Below are positions 1 through 11,239 of a DNA stretch of 64,000 nucleotides, in pieces; position 1 is the first letter of the stretch, and every line of letters starts with the position of its first letter. Under the pieces are notes generated by a model. The model was given only the letters and a program-made list of their open reading frames with translations. It had not been told where the DNA came from and ran no database searches. Both the position numbers and the translations under genes were made by a program. Source of the DNA: Girardinichthys multiradiatus (Eukaryota > Chordata > Actinopteri > Cyprinodontiformes > Goodeidae). The stretch covers positions 5,167,163 through 5,231,162 of the forward strand of contig NC_061811.1 of the NCBI RefSeq assembly GCF_021462225.1, given 5' to 3'.

Positions 1-73
1 ACACATCACAAAAGAGAAAAGCTGTGATTTTGTACTATGGTGACTCTGTAACAAGTTTCAGATCAATACTGAC

Positions 74-150
74 TTTATTGTGCAGGTTCCATCTGTAATT
101 TTCTTCCAGCGAGCTGAAGCAACTATTCTGGTGCGCACTACAGGTTGGAT
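74..150 (-). CDS. dcdc2c: dcdc2c exon 3
   Basis: 77 bp. It follows acceptor TTTTACAG (151-158) and ends at donor GTCAGT (68-73). It reads in frame from exon 2 for 25 codons plus 2 nt. The motif RTRIVASARWKK corresponds to the R-I-x-x-S-A-R stretch that opens the second doublecortin repeat in DCDC2 proteins. Confidence 0.72.
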
Positions 151-3053
151 CTGTAAAACAAAAGAAAATAAAGACCTTTGAAGTGATCTGTGTGGTGCTG
201 CATTAATCAGTTAGCCAGAGATCGAAATCAACCAATGTTTGCTTGATTGCCTCTGACTGGTGATCAGCGGTTTTAACAAAAAATGTGATTTTTTTGTAGG
301 TCCATTAAATGCGTCGAGCTGAAAACTCCAATTTCTTTGTGTGTAAACAAAACAACTTTTTCTTTGCTGAACCTTGTTTGGGTTTAATGAGAATTATATA
401 AAGGTTAGGGTCATACGATTTGATGTATACACGAGGATCATCATTTTTTCTTTTTTTGTTGGATTTAAAAGTACTACCTCTGTCAAAAAACCTGCAGCAT
501 ATTACTTCTTCTATGGTCATTGTTTGTTATGTCTCTTTTTTGTATTAAATCCAGTTTTACACTAAAGGGTTTAAAAGGTGTCAAAGGTCTTAGAAAGACA
601 ATCAGAATCAGGCAAAATTAGATTTGGTCTGAACTGCAACAAAAACAGAAATCCTTTTTAGCTAATAAAATCCTGTATGTTGTACTGTCTCTTTAATATT
701 GTGTATACATATTGTGGATTTGGGTTAAAGGTGATGTTTGTCCTAAACAGCAACAGTACATATTAAGAAAAAGGTCCATCCATTTATTTTCTGTACCCAC
801 TATATCCCTGCCGGGTTGCAGGCCTATCTCCAGTCGTCAGTGGGGTGCAGCCTGGACAGATAGAACCTCCCATCACAGAGACTTACAACCAAGCACACAG
901 ACACTCACAACTCAAGCCAATTTAGCGGCCATCTAACTTAACATGCATGTTTTTGACTGATGGGAGGAAGCCAGAGTATTGTTATCATCGCCTATTTTAT
1001 TGTTACTACTGATCAAAACTCATTCTTACCAGTTTATGTCTCCTTTTCTGTGGCTTCATGGTGACTATCCCAGAATAACTGAAAGAAATTAGTAAACATC
1101 TAATGATTGCCTGAACAAATAAATATAGTGAAGACAAATTACACCAATGATTAAATAATTCTATTAAACCGTTTAAAAAAATAGCTACATTATGCCAGTG
1201 ACTAAACATCAATAGAGGACCATAATAATACATTTGGACCTCAGTTATTGGTAAACAGGTAATGTCTGGAAAAAATATCACATTTGTTTTAAAAGAATCA
1301 ATGAATTAATCATCAGAAAATGTAAGATACAAAAATCTAAATTACAGGAGAGAAATACATATAAAACAAAGGCATAAAGGTTATAAAAGCATAAATGACA
1401 AAGAAATAAATGAACATATAAGAAGAAACGCATAAGAAGATGAATATAAAAAAGTGATAAGGCTACTTTAACCCTGAAACGGGGTTTTAACTGGTTTTAA
1501 AAGAATCCAGTTATTCAATCAACTGTGGAGGCATCGATTTCCAATGAGATACAAACTTTAGTGTCATCTAATATGACTAGTTTGATCCACTGGGCAACAG
1601 TCCTTAGCCCAGGTTAGAGGCTTCTGAAGTGTCTGGTTCAGGAGTGACTTAACAAAGAAATGTGACTGTTGTATCATGTGTCTGGTAGCACTGCGGTCCA
1701 TACTTTGTGAATCTCCCCAAAACTGTGGAATGGTCTTTGCTTTTCAATCCCTTCAAGGCTGCAGTTGTTCCCACTGTTTGTGGATATTTTTCTCCTATGC
1801 TACACTTTTTTCCTCCACTCAACTTTCTATTAATATGCTCAGATGTAGCACTCTGTGAAAAACAAGCTTCTTTAGCATGAACTTTTTTAGCTTATACCCT
1901 CTTTGTGAAGGTAGTCAGTTTAGCCAGCTTCTCGTTGATTATGTAAACCATTACAGGACTTTTCTGTATTAAAGTCAGTCAGTCAGTCATTTTCTACCGC
2001 TTATTCCATAGTGGGTCACGGGGGAGCTGGTGCCTATCTCCAGCAGTCTATGGGCAAGAGGCAGGGTACACCCTGGACAGATCGCCAGTCCATCACAGGG
2101 CAACACACAAACAACCATGCACACACTCATTCATACACCTAAGGTCAATTTAGAGTTACCAATTAACCTAACAGGCATGTCTTTGGACTGTGGGAGGAAG
2201 CCAGAGTACCTGGTGAGAACCCACACATGCACAGGGAGAACATGCAAACTCCATGCAGAAAGACCCCAGGCTGGGAATTGAACCCAGGACCTTCTTGCTG
2301 CAAGGCAACAGTGCTACCAACTGCGCCACCGTGCAGCCCCTGTATTAAAGTCCTTTTGTCTAAATATGATGCACATTGTAATTCTCTGAAGGAATTGAAT
2401 CAGAGTTTTCATCAGATGTAATGAATAATAAAGACTTTTTGCTGAAGCATTCGACACCTTTTAGTTGACTATTTTTAACATGTTTAGTTTTTAATGTTTA
2501 TGTCATTTATATATGTACAGCACTTTATGAACCATTGTGTATTTTGAAGAGCCTTATAACTAAAGGTTTATGGTGCTCAAAATCAACAATAATAAAGGCT
2601 TTAAATCTGTGAGGAATCAATCTATATATATTTAGGCTTTAAAATTTAATTATTTAAATAATTAAACTTTTTGATGATGATCTAGTAACTGAAATGCACC
2701 GGTAGGTGGTGTTTATTATTATAATAATAATAACCCATCAGTCCAGCTGAATCTCTGTTTACTTACTCCAGCAGCTTGAACGGCTCATTCCCCGCTGCAA
2801 CATACGCGCTCCCATGCTTCAGCTGGTCCAGGCTCTGCACCCTGTCGCCCTGCGTGGGCGTGTACAGCCTCCTGACCGCGCCGAACGGAGCCTCCAGGCG
2901 TTTGGTTAAGGTGCTCAGAAGGTTATCGAAAGTGGACACCTGTCGGGGATTCAGCACTATGGTTCTCCCGGGAAAGAAAGCATCTCCGTTTCTGTACACA
3001 GTGACTGTTTTAGTCGGAGGCAGAGCCGCTTTTCTCCGTGTGCTCACCGGCAT
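74..3053 (-). CDS. dcdc2c: dcdc2c, doublecortin domain-containing 2C-like (5' part, exons 1-3)
   Basis: Three exons joined in frame (2767-3053, 1030-1078, 74-150) give about 137 codons; the gene continues off the left edge. Exon 1 encodes a near-complete first doublecortin domain with VYRNGDAFFPGR, APFGAVRRLYTP and SAYVAAGNEPFKLL, which match the DCDC2 family in order and spacing. Exon 3 (PVVRTRIVASARWKK) resembles the start of the second doublecortin unit. Family members bind microtubules and are linked to cilia or axonemes; that role is inferred here. The start is fixed by an in-frame TAG 33 nt upstream of the ATG. The 2C assignment rests mainly on its neighbour colec11, since DCDC2C and COLEC11 are close on human 2p25; DCDC2 or DCDC2B cannot be excluded from the protein alone. 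Confidence 0.8.
205..560. repeat. Diverged dispersed repeat, same family as 27942-28707
   Basis: The stretch (GAGATCGA, CTCTGACTGGTGATCAGC, then TACCTCTGTCAA) follows the same order as the repeat at 27.94-28.2 kb. Both look like old copies of a non-autonomous DNA transposon whose ends carry a GATCGACC motif. It lies in dcdc2c intron 2. There is no coding capacity. Confidence 0.4.
561..1029. other. dcdc2c: dcdc2c intron 2, with diverged SINE relic at 781-978
   Basis: From CCATCCATTTATTTTCTGT to GGGAGGAAGCCAGAGTA this is a diverged, headless copy of the SINE family seen intact at 1977-2339. The rest of the stretch shows nothing recognisable. Confidence 0.5.
1030..1078 (-). CDS. dcdc2c: dcdc2c exon 2
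   Basis: 49 bp between acceptor TTTCAG and donor GTAAGA (1024-1029). It completes a split codon from exon 1 (GA+T, Asp) and adds 16 codons including KPQKRR, so the order of a DYxxI segment followed by a basic KKRP-like stretch matches DCDC2 proteins. Its short length and exact phase fit on both sides support the call. Confidence 0.72.
1079..1963. other. dcdc2c intron 1, left part; nothing recognised
   Basis: AT-rich intronic sequence with no convincing coding potential, RNA gene or repeat boundary. Confidence 0.5.
1977..2339 (-). repeat. Full-length tRNA-derived SINE with target-site duplication
   Basis: Read on the minus strand it opens with a tRNA-like head: pol III A box TGGCGCAGTTGG, then B box GGTTCAATTCC. 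A conserved body follows, ending with AATAAGCGGTAGAAAATG and a (GACT)n tail. A 13-bp direct repeat, CTGTATTAAAGTC, flanks it at 1964-1976 and 2340-2352, as expected for LINE-driven insertion. The sharp duplication suggests a fairly recent insertion. Other copies: 781-978, 13379-13480, 15949-16190, 29636-29945 and a tail-only copy at 53217-53233. Confidence 0.85.
2353..2766. other. dcdc2c intron 1, right part; nothing recognised
   Basis: AT-rich. It contains short TTATTA runs and ends at the exon-1 donor GTAAGT (2761-2766, minus strand). Confidence 0.5.
2767..3053 (-). CDS. dcdc2c: dcdc2c exon 1 (first doublecortin domain)
   Basis: 287 bp, 95 codons plus 2 nt, ending at a consensus donor GTAAGT. 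Residues about 16-95 form the doublecortin fold, with YRNGDAFFPGR and APFGAVRRLYTP. It is CpG-rich compared with the flanks, as expected near a promoter. The antisense open frame over the same interval is a shadow. Confidence 0.85.
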
Positions 3054-3316
3054 GTTTAACTGAAGGCGTTTAAATCTGGTCTAAACGGAGCTGGGGCGGC
3101 TGTGGTGAGCCACTGGAGAAGTAACTGGATCTAACAGTCGATATGGGAATCACTTCACCCACAGGAGAGGGGTGTCATGTTGAAACTCATCCTTCGTCTT
3201 TGTTCTTCCCCTCGTTCGTTGCTAGTAAACCTACATTCTCTAATACAGAACAGAAACTGTGTCCATGGCAACAACAATCAATGTTTTTGTTTTCTTTTTT
3301 AACGATTTTACAAGGA

Positions 3317-3750
3317 CATTACTGTGCAAAAGTTTTAGGCAGGTGTGAAAAAAATGCAGTAAACAAAGAATGCTTTCAAAAATGAAAGAGTTAACCATTT
3401 ATTTTCATCAATCAACAAAATGCAGTTAATGAACAGAGAAATCTAAATCAAATCAATATTTGGTGTGACCTTAAGAACAGCATCAGTTCTTCTAGGTACA
3501 CTTGCACACAGTTTTTGAAGGAACCCGGCTGGTAGGTTGTTTCAAACATCTTGGAGAACTAACCACAGATCTTCTGTAGATGGAGGCTTTCTCACATCCT
3601 TCTGTTTCTTCATGTCATCTCAGACACACTCCATGATGTTGAGGTCAGGGCTCTGTGGGGGGCAATACCAGCACTTCCAGTAAGTCTTGTTCTTCTTTAC
3701 ACTGAAGGTAGTTCTGAATGACTTTGGCTGTATGTTTGGGTTGGCTCACC
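3317..3750 (-). mobile_element. Tc1-like transposon fragment (C-terminal end)
   Basis: It begins with a Tc1-type end (ACTGTGCAAAAGTTTTAGGC). On the minus strand it encodes the region around the last catalytic residue, an SPDLN-like motif followed by Met-Glu, interrupted by stops. It is a dead relic with no intact frame. Confidence 0.65.
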
Positions 3751-5710
3751 TAGCATTTTGTAAATTGATAAAAATAAACAATCATCATTTATATTTCTGA
3801 AAGCATCTCCTGTCTATCCAGCCAGGTATCCTATTGTTTCCTCAGTCACAGTATGTGAATGCTTTGGTGGCCTAATTGAGCTAGTCTCTTTTATTTTTTT
3901 AAATAAACACATTGAAATACATATTTTTCCCTTTTTTGTTGTCAAAACTAGATTGGTATCAAATTAAAATGGGATTGTTTTCTGAAAAACTGGCTCGTTT
4001 TTTTTCATAGACAAACACATATCTGTGACCATCCTATACCATAACAGTTATAAACTGGTTGTTCAAGGGCTGTCCTGCATATTTTCCCATCAAAAACAGC
4101 CGCAGCTGAACCAGATTGCATAAAGAAAAATCCAAAATTTTGATAAGTTTGCAGTTGAAGAAGTATTTTTTTGAATTGTTGCATTTTTCTATTGCAATTT
4201 TAGCGGACCCTGACAAATAAATAAACTGTAATGTCACGGCGTTGATTGGGCAGGTTAGAATAAGTTAGATTATGAGAAAAGAACCACATTTTCAAATCTC
4301 TTCAATTCTATCTTTTTATTTTTGTGTGAAGATGATAAAAAAATTAAGCCAATTTAAGTTTCTGGTCATCCGATTTTAACCACAAAAATATATAAATATC
4401 TTATATTTCAACGGGCACAGACCTTACTAACAATGAGCTATGTCTATTTTCAGGATTTTCTAATTATTCTTTCTATACTAACTGATGAGTGTATCCGTTG
4501 GTAATTTGTTGTCCCCACTTGAAACCAGTAATGAAACACTAACAGTAAGTAGTGTATTTTTAATTGTGGTCTTAATATACAAAATATTAATTTGAAATAT
4601 AATAATTTTGTGTAGACATGTTTACTTGGCTTTCTTTTCATGTTTAAAATGATAAAACATGAAAAATTTTGCTAAATCTTTTTATATTCCATTTCTGTGA
4701 CTATCACACCCCAATGTTGAAAAAACTCCCCTCTACCATTTATGGGTGGTGACAAGGGGTTAATAAACCAGAGCAAAGCTGGACCCCTGCTCATCTGCTT
4801 TGGGATCACAAAAAGGCTTGTGTTTCAATTGAATATTTTAAAATAAAAATCGTATAGCCTCTTATTTAACAGGCCCAGACTATTCTGGCTCTCTGGTATG
4901 GACTCTATCCATCTTTTTTTTTTTTTTCAAATATTCATTTCATACTAACTCTTGTTTCTGTTCATCCTGCCCAGTTTCCCATCTTTTGCTTATTCACTGT
5001 TTCACCAGCCATCCAAACAGTTTTTCTTATGTCTACAAAGGTAACCAGAGATTGAACTAACCATGACACTTAATTGGTTTATGCTAGACAACTCCTGGTC
5101 ATGTGGCTGCATAATTCATCTCATTAATTATTCATTTCTTAAGGGACTGGTGGTGTCCTTTATTTGAAGAAGTGCATCATGCATATTCAAACTCCTTTTT
5201 CTAGAAACCCACAAATTAGGATATCATCTCAGCTGGGATACATATCTTAAAAACAATAACTGCCAAGTCTGCAAGGTAACTTGAGGCAAAAAAAAAAAAA
5301 AGCTAAAAAGGGGCTTGGAAACAAATATAAAGTAAGGTTTTAGTCACCCAGAAAACATTTGCTTTCATTTGGTAAAACAGGTCAGCATGTAAAACTTTCC
5401 CTGTTTTTCTTTTCAAACTGTATTTGGATACAACCAAACTCTGAACTCAGGGCCTTCTGGCTGTGAAGCAGCAGCCCTAACTACTAGGCTTGGGCACAAA
5501 TGAAATTGTCAAAGTACAGAAACCATGAGCAAACATCTCGGTTTTACACAGTGATCTAGTAAAGATACCTGTCATATACCTGTCAGAAAACCAGCAATTA
5601 TCATTGCACAAATAATAGCAGCTCGTCGTCCAACAAGGGAGAAGAAATGTTTAAAACAACTGAGATGTTACAATACAAACGGCTGGATGATATATTCATT
5701 AAAGTTTATA
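3751..5710. other. Intergenic, nothing recognised
   Basis: AT-rich sequence with scattered homopolymers (T-run near 4914, A-run near 5289). A GTGAAGCAGCAGCCCTAACTAC stretch near 5464 may be a SINE-head scrap. No host exon with splice signals was found, and no allantoicase-like exon, although ALLC lies between DCDC2C and COLEC11 in human. Confidence 0.4.
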
Positions 5711-5800
5711 TACACTGCCTGGCCAAAAAAAAGTTAAGCAAATAGGTTTGTATGGAGGACTGATCCTGACATAATTAAAAATAAAAGCAGAAATATATAT
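5711..5800. mobile_element. Tc1-like terminal fragment
   Basis: ACACTGCCTGGCCAAAAAAA followed by AGCAAATAGGT is a familiar terminus of a teleost Tc1-like family. Only this end is present. Confidence 0.5.
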
Positions 5801-5848
5801 ATTTTCTTTTTCCTTAGACATGCGTTTTCCTCTTCCTTATAACTTTAG

Positions 5849-6169
5849 GATTGCAAGTATCCAGGGTCAGGAGAGGGAGTCAGTGAAAAGCCCACTGCTG
5901 CTACTTGGCCCTGGTTTGTCCTTATGGATGAGGTGGTGGGACAGAGGCCTTCCACAACACCTCCTGTCCTAATTGCCCTGAGGACACTCCAGGGCCAAGC
6001 GGAGCGGTGGGCAACCAGGTGGAGAAGGAAGACAGTGAGCCAGCAGGAAGGGGTTAGAAAAGAAAGAGGGACAGAGATGATGGAGTTGATCAGGGAGGAC
6101 ACGAGGGTACAGAGAGAACCAGGAGAGAGGAGGGCACAGAGAATGGACAGACTGTTTTCCAAAGAATGA
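5849..6169 (+). pseudogene. Relic of transposon-associated Myb/SANT-like or MADF-like protein (C-terminal part)
   Basis: An open frame extends about 25 codons upstream of the Met at 5924 and reads TWPWFVLMDEVVGQRPS, then a charged, probably coiled-coil C terminus (QREPGERRAQRMDRLF). WPWF-x-LMDE followed by a basic linker and a charged tail recalls the accessory DNA-binding proteins of fish PIF/Harbinger elements. The DNA-binding N terminus and any transposase are missing. A host exon is less likely because no donor site follows and the frame simply stops. Confidence 0.35.
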
Positions 6170-6377
6170 TACCAAAATAAGGTGCTACATAAGAAATAAA
6201 TAAGTGTTGTTCAGATAGTTTCTTAAAGTTTTAAGCTGTTCTAATAAATTTCAAAATTGTTTTTGTCACCAATGCATTTTATTTCCATTTGACCTAACAA
6301 TACATCTATTGTAAATATGAATCTGAGAATATTATTTAATATTAATATTTTAATATTAATATTTTATCAAATAATAT

Positions 6378-8160
6378 TCCGGTCTGTTAAGGGTTGTCCT
6401 GTGAATACCAGCCCCGTTAAGGCGATGGTATTAGGACAGAATAGAAAGGTGTGAGACGAGCTCTGACATTATTGAACAGCATACACTCTGCACATATATG
6501 GAATGAATTCACACAATTTCTTAAAATACAAGAATTTATTAACAAAAATAAGTCAACTCAAAGTCAAACATATTTCAATTAACAAACTCTTTACTTGGCT
6601 AAAACAATCCAACTAAACTACCAAGCAGAATTAAAGAATAATGACAACTAATGGACTATGTACAATATAAACAAGTTGATTAAAGATGATTAGAAATCAT
6701 GACCAAAAGAGTGATGCAACATTACCATGCAATGTTTATGTTTGAGAACCAAGGATTATCTTGAAGAATCTGGAAGTGAAGTTAAGTTAGTCTTGGAACC
6801 AATTTAGAAAATAATCAGCAAACGTTTAGACAACCATTCACAATGCAAGATGAGATTAACTATTATTTTAATAAAATAATGTTTTAAATAATGATCTGCT
6901 GAATAAAACCAACCTCCTGGATGACTAATTCTCAACGGTGTCTAATTAACTGCCTTTATTTATTAAAATAATATTTGGAGAAATATTATTGAGTATTTTG
7001 GAAAAGAGCCAAATCTTTCTGGAGAAATGGGGCTTAATGGTGTTTACTTAGTTATCAACTCTAGTAAATGATGTTCAGGGACTATTATTCACTAGCTTGA
7101 AAACTAACAACCTTTCTGTTGACTAGCCTTAATGCTAGCACACGTGTTCTTACCGGCTGGCCGTTGGCTAACAAAGAAGCTAGCTAAAGTGCTAAGCTAG
7201 AGATAACTTAGCGCCAGAATCAACACATACCTTTAAAATACCAGGGTTAAAATGCATAAGCGCGGACGGCGCGTTATGAGCAATGTTCTGGTTAAAACCA
7301 CCCTTTAAATAAAGTTTATCTTAGCTTTAAAACATACAAAGAACACGGAACCGGCGCGGGCCGTAGCTAGCCTACTAGCGCTAAAGATCGCCAAGTTCCA
7401 CAAAACAAACTTCATAGAATGAAAACGTTCAGATTATTTCATCCTAACTGTTAATCTGCCCAAACCTAACCTCTGAACCTGTTGAGGGAATGTTGTCCAA
7501 GGGCGAAGTTTGAAGAAGATATCCGTCGTGAACAAAGAGTTAGCTTCCCGCTAACTTCCTCAGTTTCTCCCGATCAGAAGGTGAACAATAGTTAGCTCCG
7601 TTGAGCTAGGCTTGCAAGATGGCTCGTTCGGTCCGTCAACCAGCTGTTTGTTACCATAAACACGGTTGCGGGCCGTAGTCTTTCCTCCAGACTCAGCTTG
7701 TCGAAACAGCTTCCCCACCGGGGCTTCTCTCAAACACCGTTTGCTTCTGTGGGGCCTCGAAGAGAAAATGTAAGCAACTCTTACATCTTAATTTCCCCGT
7801 TCATGAATGAAAATACCGGATACACAGACAGTATTTCATTCTACTTAACTTTGCATACGATCGGTGATCGTATGGCTTCGGATCCAGTTGAATTTATGTC
7901 TTTTTGCCAGCAAAAGACCTCAGCGCACTGTGTTTCCCTCCTAACCGGTTCCTATGGAAGGCCGTGTGGAAGAGAAAGATTTGTGGAAAGGTGGGGGCTT
8001 TTATTTGGGTTATGGCGCCACAGGAAGTCCACAGTTACCCCCTTTCCTGGCTGTGCTGGAAGAAGGTTAATGCACTTTATTTTGAAAAGTTCCAGGAAAG
8101 TATGTACCGGAGTTTTAGTGTTGAAATCCATGGCTGTATGGTCCCAACACATCAACTTCA
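6378..8160. other. Unresolved compositionally distinct block, possibly a retroelement or DNA-transposon body
   Basis: It begins with GGTCTGTTAAGGGTTGTCC and shifts from AT-rich to a CpG-containing segment (about 7140-8030) with many GCTAGC/CTAGCTA words, then CGATCGGTGATCG near 7859. The reading frame 7698-8165 has no domain I recognise. It could be an LTR or a non-autonomous element; I could not define paired termini. Confidence 0.25.
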
Positions 8161-8470
8161 TTTAAATTTGTAAACACAGAGTTTATTTTGAAAATTACAA
8201 ATAGCATTTTAAACAGAATGTGGAAAAAAAGAACATTCAAACAGATCAAGATTACAAGACACAAAAGGCATAAAATAAAACTATGTACAAGTATTTACAA
8301 TGGCGACAGAAGGATCAACCTGAGTGACCGGTTTCTGGAAAAACCTCTTCAACAGAACAAAAAGGCAGATGTCTTTCTGAACAGAAAGTCTCTGGCGGTG
8401 TGGCTAAATCTCTCGCAAGGTCAGAGACTTGGATGGTGTTGAGAATTAAAATCATTTAGTTTCATACTAT

Positions 8471-8992
8471 GTGTTAAGTTTGCTTGTGTGAGCATAAAAC
8501 TGAGATATGACATGTGGGACCGCAGGGAGAGAGAGGTCACAGCAGGCTTCAGGCTGGAGGAAGGGTCAATCTCAGGTCAGGATGTTTGCCAGCAGCTGTA
8601 AGCAGTAAATGCGGGCTGTTCGGCATGATATGGGCAATAAACTACTCCCATAGGGGTTAACTAATTTATAGTGGGGACACAGGAATGTAGAAAACTCCAT
8701 AACAGACCTGTGGCTTCGTAACTAATTACTTAAAAGGAAGTTTCAGCAGTCAGCTTTGAAGTTCGTTAAGGGTATAAAAAGCTTTAATACTGATTGTGAG
8801 AGAGACCACTCGGTGAACACAGCCTAGCTTTGCTGACCTGAGCTCTCCCTAAGGCCTTAGGTAATTTTTCTTTCTTTGTATCATTCTTTTTGTATTCAAT
8901 TTTGCATTGGAAATCATTGGACTTATTATTTACCAAATTAAACTTGTGTTAATCTTAATTTCCTGCTCTTCTGTGTTCTTTCTCACAACATC
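8471..8992 (+). repeat. Putative solo LTR-like block
   Basis: Candidate ends TGTT...AACA form a short inverted pair. Inside are a TATA box (TATAAAA, 8773-8779), a plausible transcription-start/R region and late A/T-rich 3' signals, in LTR order. No convincing primer-binding site, gag or pol follows, and no matching target duplication was found. It may be a solo LTR or a coincidence of signals. Confidence 0.3.
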
Positions 8993-9330
8993 TGGACTGG
9001 GTGAGGTTGAGGCCGCAAGGATATCAGTGATATAATTAGTTTACCTCAACAATGGGATGCTGCAACTGAGACCTGTGGTTTGTCTTTCTGGATGGTGAGT
9101 GAAGCATCACACAGGTGGTCTGCAGATGTTTGTGATGCCTCTTTCTGCTGTCCATGTCATCATCCATCAAGTTTAAAGGGCTGGCTGGACCACATCACTT
9201 AGATGTAATCATAAATATGCAGAATTAGAAGATGGTGCTTACAAAATATTACAATTAGTTATACCCCTCAGAAATTAATCACATCTATAATATTATAATT
9301 GCCTGCATACAGTAGTCATGTTCTGGTGGT

Positions 9331-9335
9331 ATATA

Positions 9336-9413
<78 letters not shown>
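9331..9413. repeat. (AT)n microsatellite
   Basis: About 80 bp of alternating AT with a single C and a single G interruption. The apparent tyrosine/isoleucine-rich open frame over it is a repeat artefact. Confidence 0.95.
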
Positions 9414-9439
9414 CTTGGAGTTATATTGTGTCGTTTAAG

Positions 9440-10080
9440 TGTTCCCTTTATTAAAATAATACTAACACAAACTGTTAGAAATCACTTTTGTGTACCAGTG
9501 TGTACTACGTTGGGAGCGGAAAACTCCGAACACGTCGGAGCACGTTTGAAATTAAGCGATGTCTTGATGAATCAAGCAGATTTTTTACGTCTACACAGTT
9601 ATATTCCCGCACTAAAAACATTGTAAAAGTTAATTTGTGTCACAGAAAGTGTAATTTTTCACAGTTTACTCACAGTTTCTGCCACTGTGGTCCGCCATGG
9701 CTGCCCCTGTTTGACCAATCCGCTTCAACCCGCAATGAATCATGGGAAAAGATGGACCGCGATGGATACTCACAAGTCATCCTTCAAATCGGGCAAAAGA
9801 AGGACACATTTGTCGGCCGCATTCGACAGACCGTCCGCGCCGCGCTGTGACGTAATCAGCCCACAAGTACGGACTTGGAAGGATCCAGCCCCTGAATTGG
9901 GACACACCCTCGGCCTGCACATGGATCCTCCTCCTTCCTGTATATTGACCAATAGGAGAGGAGCTGGAGAGAAGAAGGCAGCCCTCCTCATTTGCATAAT
10001 GAAGCAGAAATGCATACGGTAAAGGAAAAAGACAGACGAGGAAATGTAAAAAGAACAAAGGCATGGCTAAGGAAAAGAAA
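9440..10080. other. CpG-rich block without a gene
   Basis: About 9660-9900 is clearly richer in CpG than its surroundings (CCGTCCGCGCCGCGCTGTGACG) and contains a TGACGTAA CRE-like site. Open frames on both strands are low complexity and match nothing I know. Most likely part of a mobile element, less likely an orphan promoter. Confidence 0.3.
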
Positions 10081-10111
10081 AAACAAAATATATATATTTC
10101 TGCTTTTATTT

Positions 10112-11097
10112 TTAATTACTGTATGTCAGGATTGGTCCTCCATAGGTTTGAGGCTCCCATTTGGTAATAACAAAAATTGGGTTAAGAACTGTCCAACGCA
10201 TTATTAAAAACTGGAAGGATATTGGGGACCCATCGTCTTCAAGGAAAAAATGTGGCCGGAAAAAAATCCTGAATGATTGTAATCGGTGATCACTTAAACA
10301 TTTGGTGAAATCAAATCGAAGAAAACAACAGTAGAACTCCGGGCTGTTTAATAGTGAAAGTAAGAGCATTTCCACATGCACAATGCGAAGGAAACTCAAG
10401 GGATTGGGACTGAACAGCTGTGTAGCCTTAAGAAAACCAGTAATCAGTGAGGCTAACTGGAAAAAAAAGGCTTCAATTTGCTAGGGAGCATTAAGATTGG
10501 ACTCTGGAGCAATGGAAGAAAGTCATATGGTCCGATGAGTCCAGATTTACCCTGTTCCAGAGTGATGGTAACCCTAACCCTAACCCATCAGGATAAGAAT
10601 AGATGCAGGTGAAGTGATGCACCCATCATGCCTAGTGCCTACTGTACAAGCCTGTGGGGGCAGTGCTATGATCTGGGGTTGCTGCAGGTGGTCAGGTCTG
10701 GGTTCAGCAATAGTATGTGTTCAAAGAATGAGGTCAGCTGACTACCTGAATAAACTGAATGACCAGGTTGTTCCATCAATGGATTTTTTCTTCCCTGATG
10801 ACACGGGCATATTCCAAGATGACAATGCCAGGATTCATCGAGCTCAAACTGTGAAAGAGTGGTTCAGGGAGCATGAGACATTATTCTCAGAAAGGGATTG
10901 GCCACCAGAGTCCAGACCTTAACCCCATTGAGAATCTTTGGGATGTGCTGGAGAAGGCTTTGCGCAGCGGTCAGACTCTACCATCATCAATGCAAGATCT
11001 TGGTGAAAAACTAATGCAACACTGGGTGGAAATAAATGTTGTGACATTGCAGAAACTTATCGAAAAAATGCCACAGCGAATGCGTGCCGTAATCTAA
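10112..11097 (+). pseudogene. Degraded Tc1/mariner transposase
   Basis: Readable in pieces: an N-terminal helix-turn-helix region, SDESRFTLFQSDG with the first catalytic Asp near 10540, [13 protein letters not shown] with the second Asp, and PNPIENLWDVL with the Glu. A frameshift splits the last two blocks near 10917, and an insertion of three telomere-type repeats lies at 10569-10586. Element ends are not clear. Non-functional. Confidence 0.8.
10569..10586 (+). repeat. (TAACCC)3 interstitial telomere-type repeat
   Basis: Three perfect copies of the vertebrate telomere hexamer (C-rich strand) sit inside the transposase relic, just after the SDG codons, where the family normally has unrelated coding sequence. 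Confidence 0.9.
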
Positions 11098-11239
11098 AGC
11101 TAAAGGAATATGCTAAATAGAAACATTTTGAGATTTTATTATTAAACAAAATAACATTTACTAGCACATAAACATACATAAAAGTACCAAAAATTGGTAC
11201 CGTTGAGTACCAATACCGTATCGCTTCAAATTTGAGGAG

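Noticed and set aside
2280..2339. Possible tRNA gene (A and B boxes, minus strand)
   Set aside because: It is the head of a SINE with target duplication; the anticodon arm and acceptor stem do not pair as a tRNA.
5924..6169. Host exon of an unknown gene
   Set aside because: No donor follows and upstream splice context is weak; a transposon relic is the simpler reading.
9318..9626. 102-codon frame with Tyr-Ile repeats
   Set aside because: Translation of an AT microsatellite.
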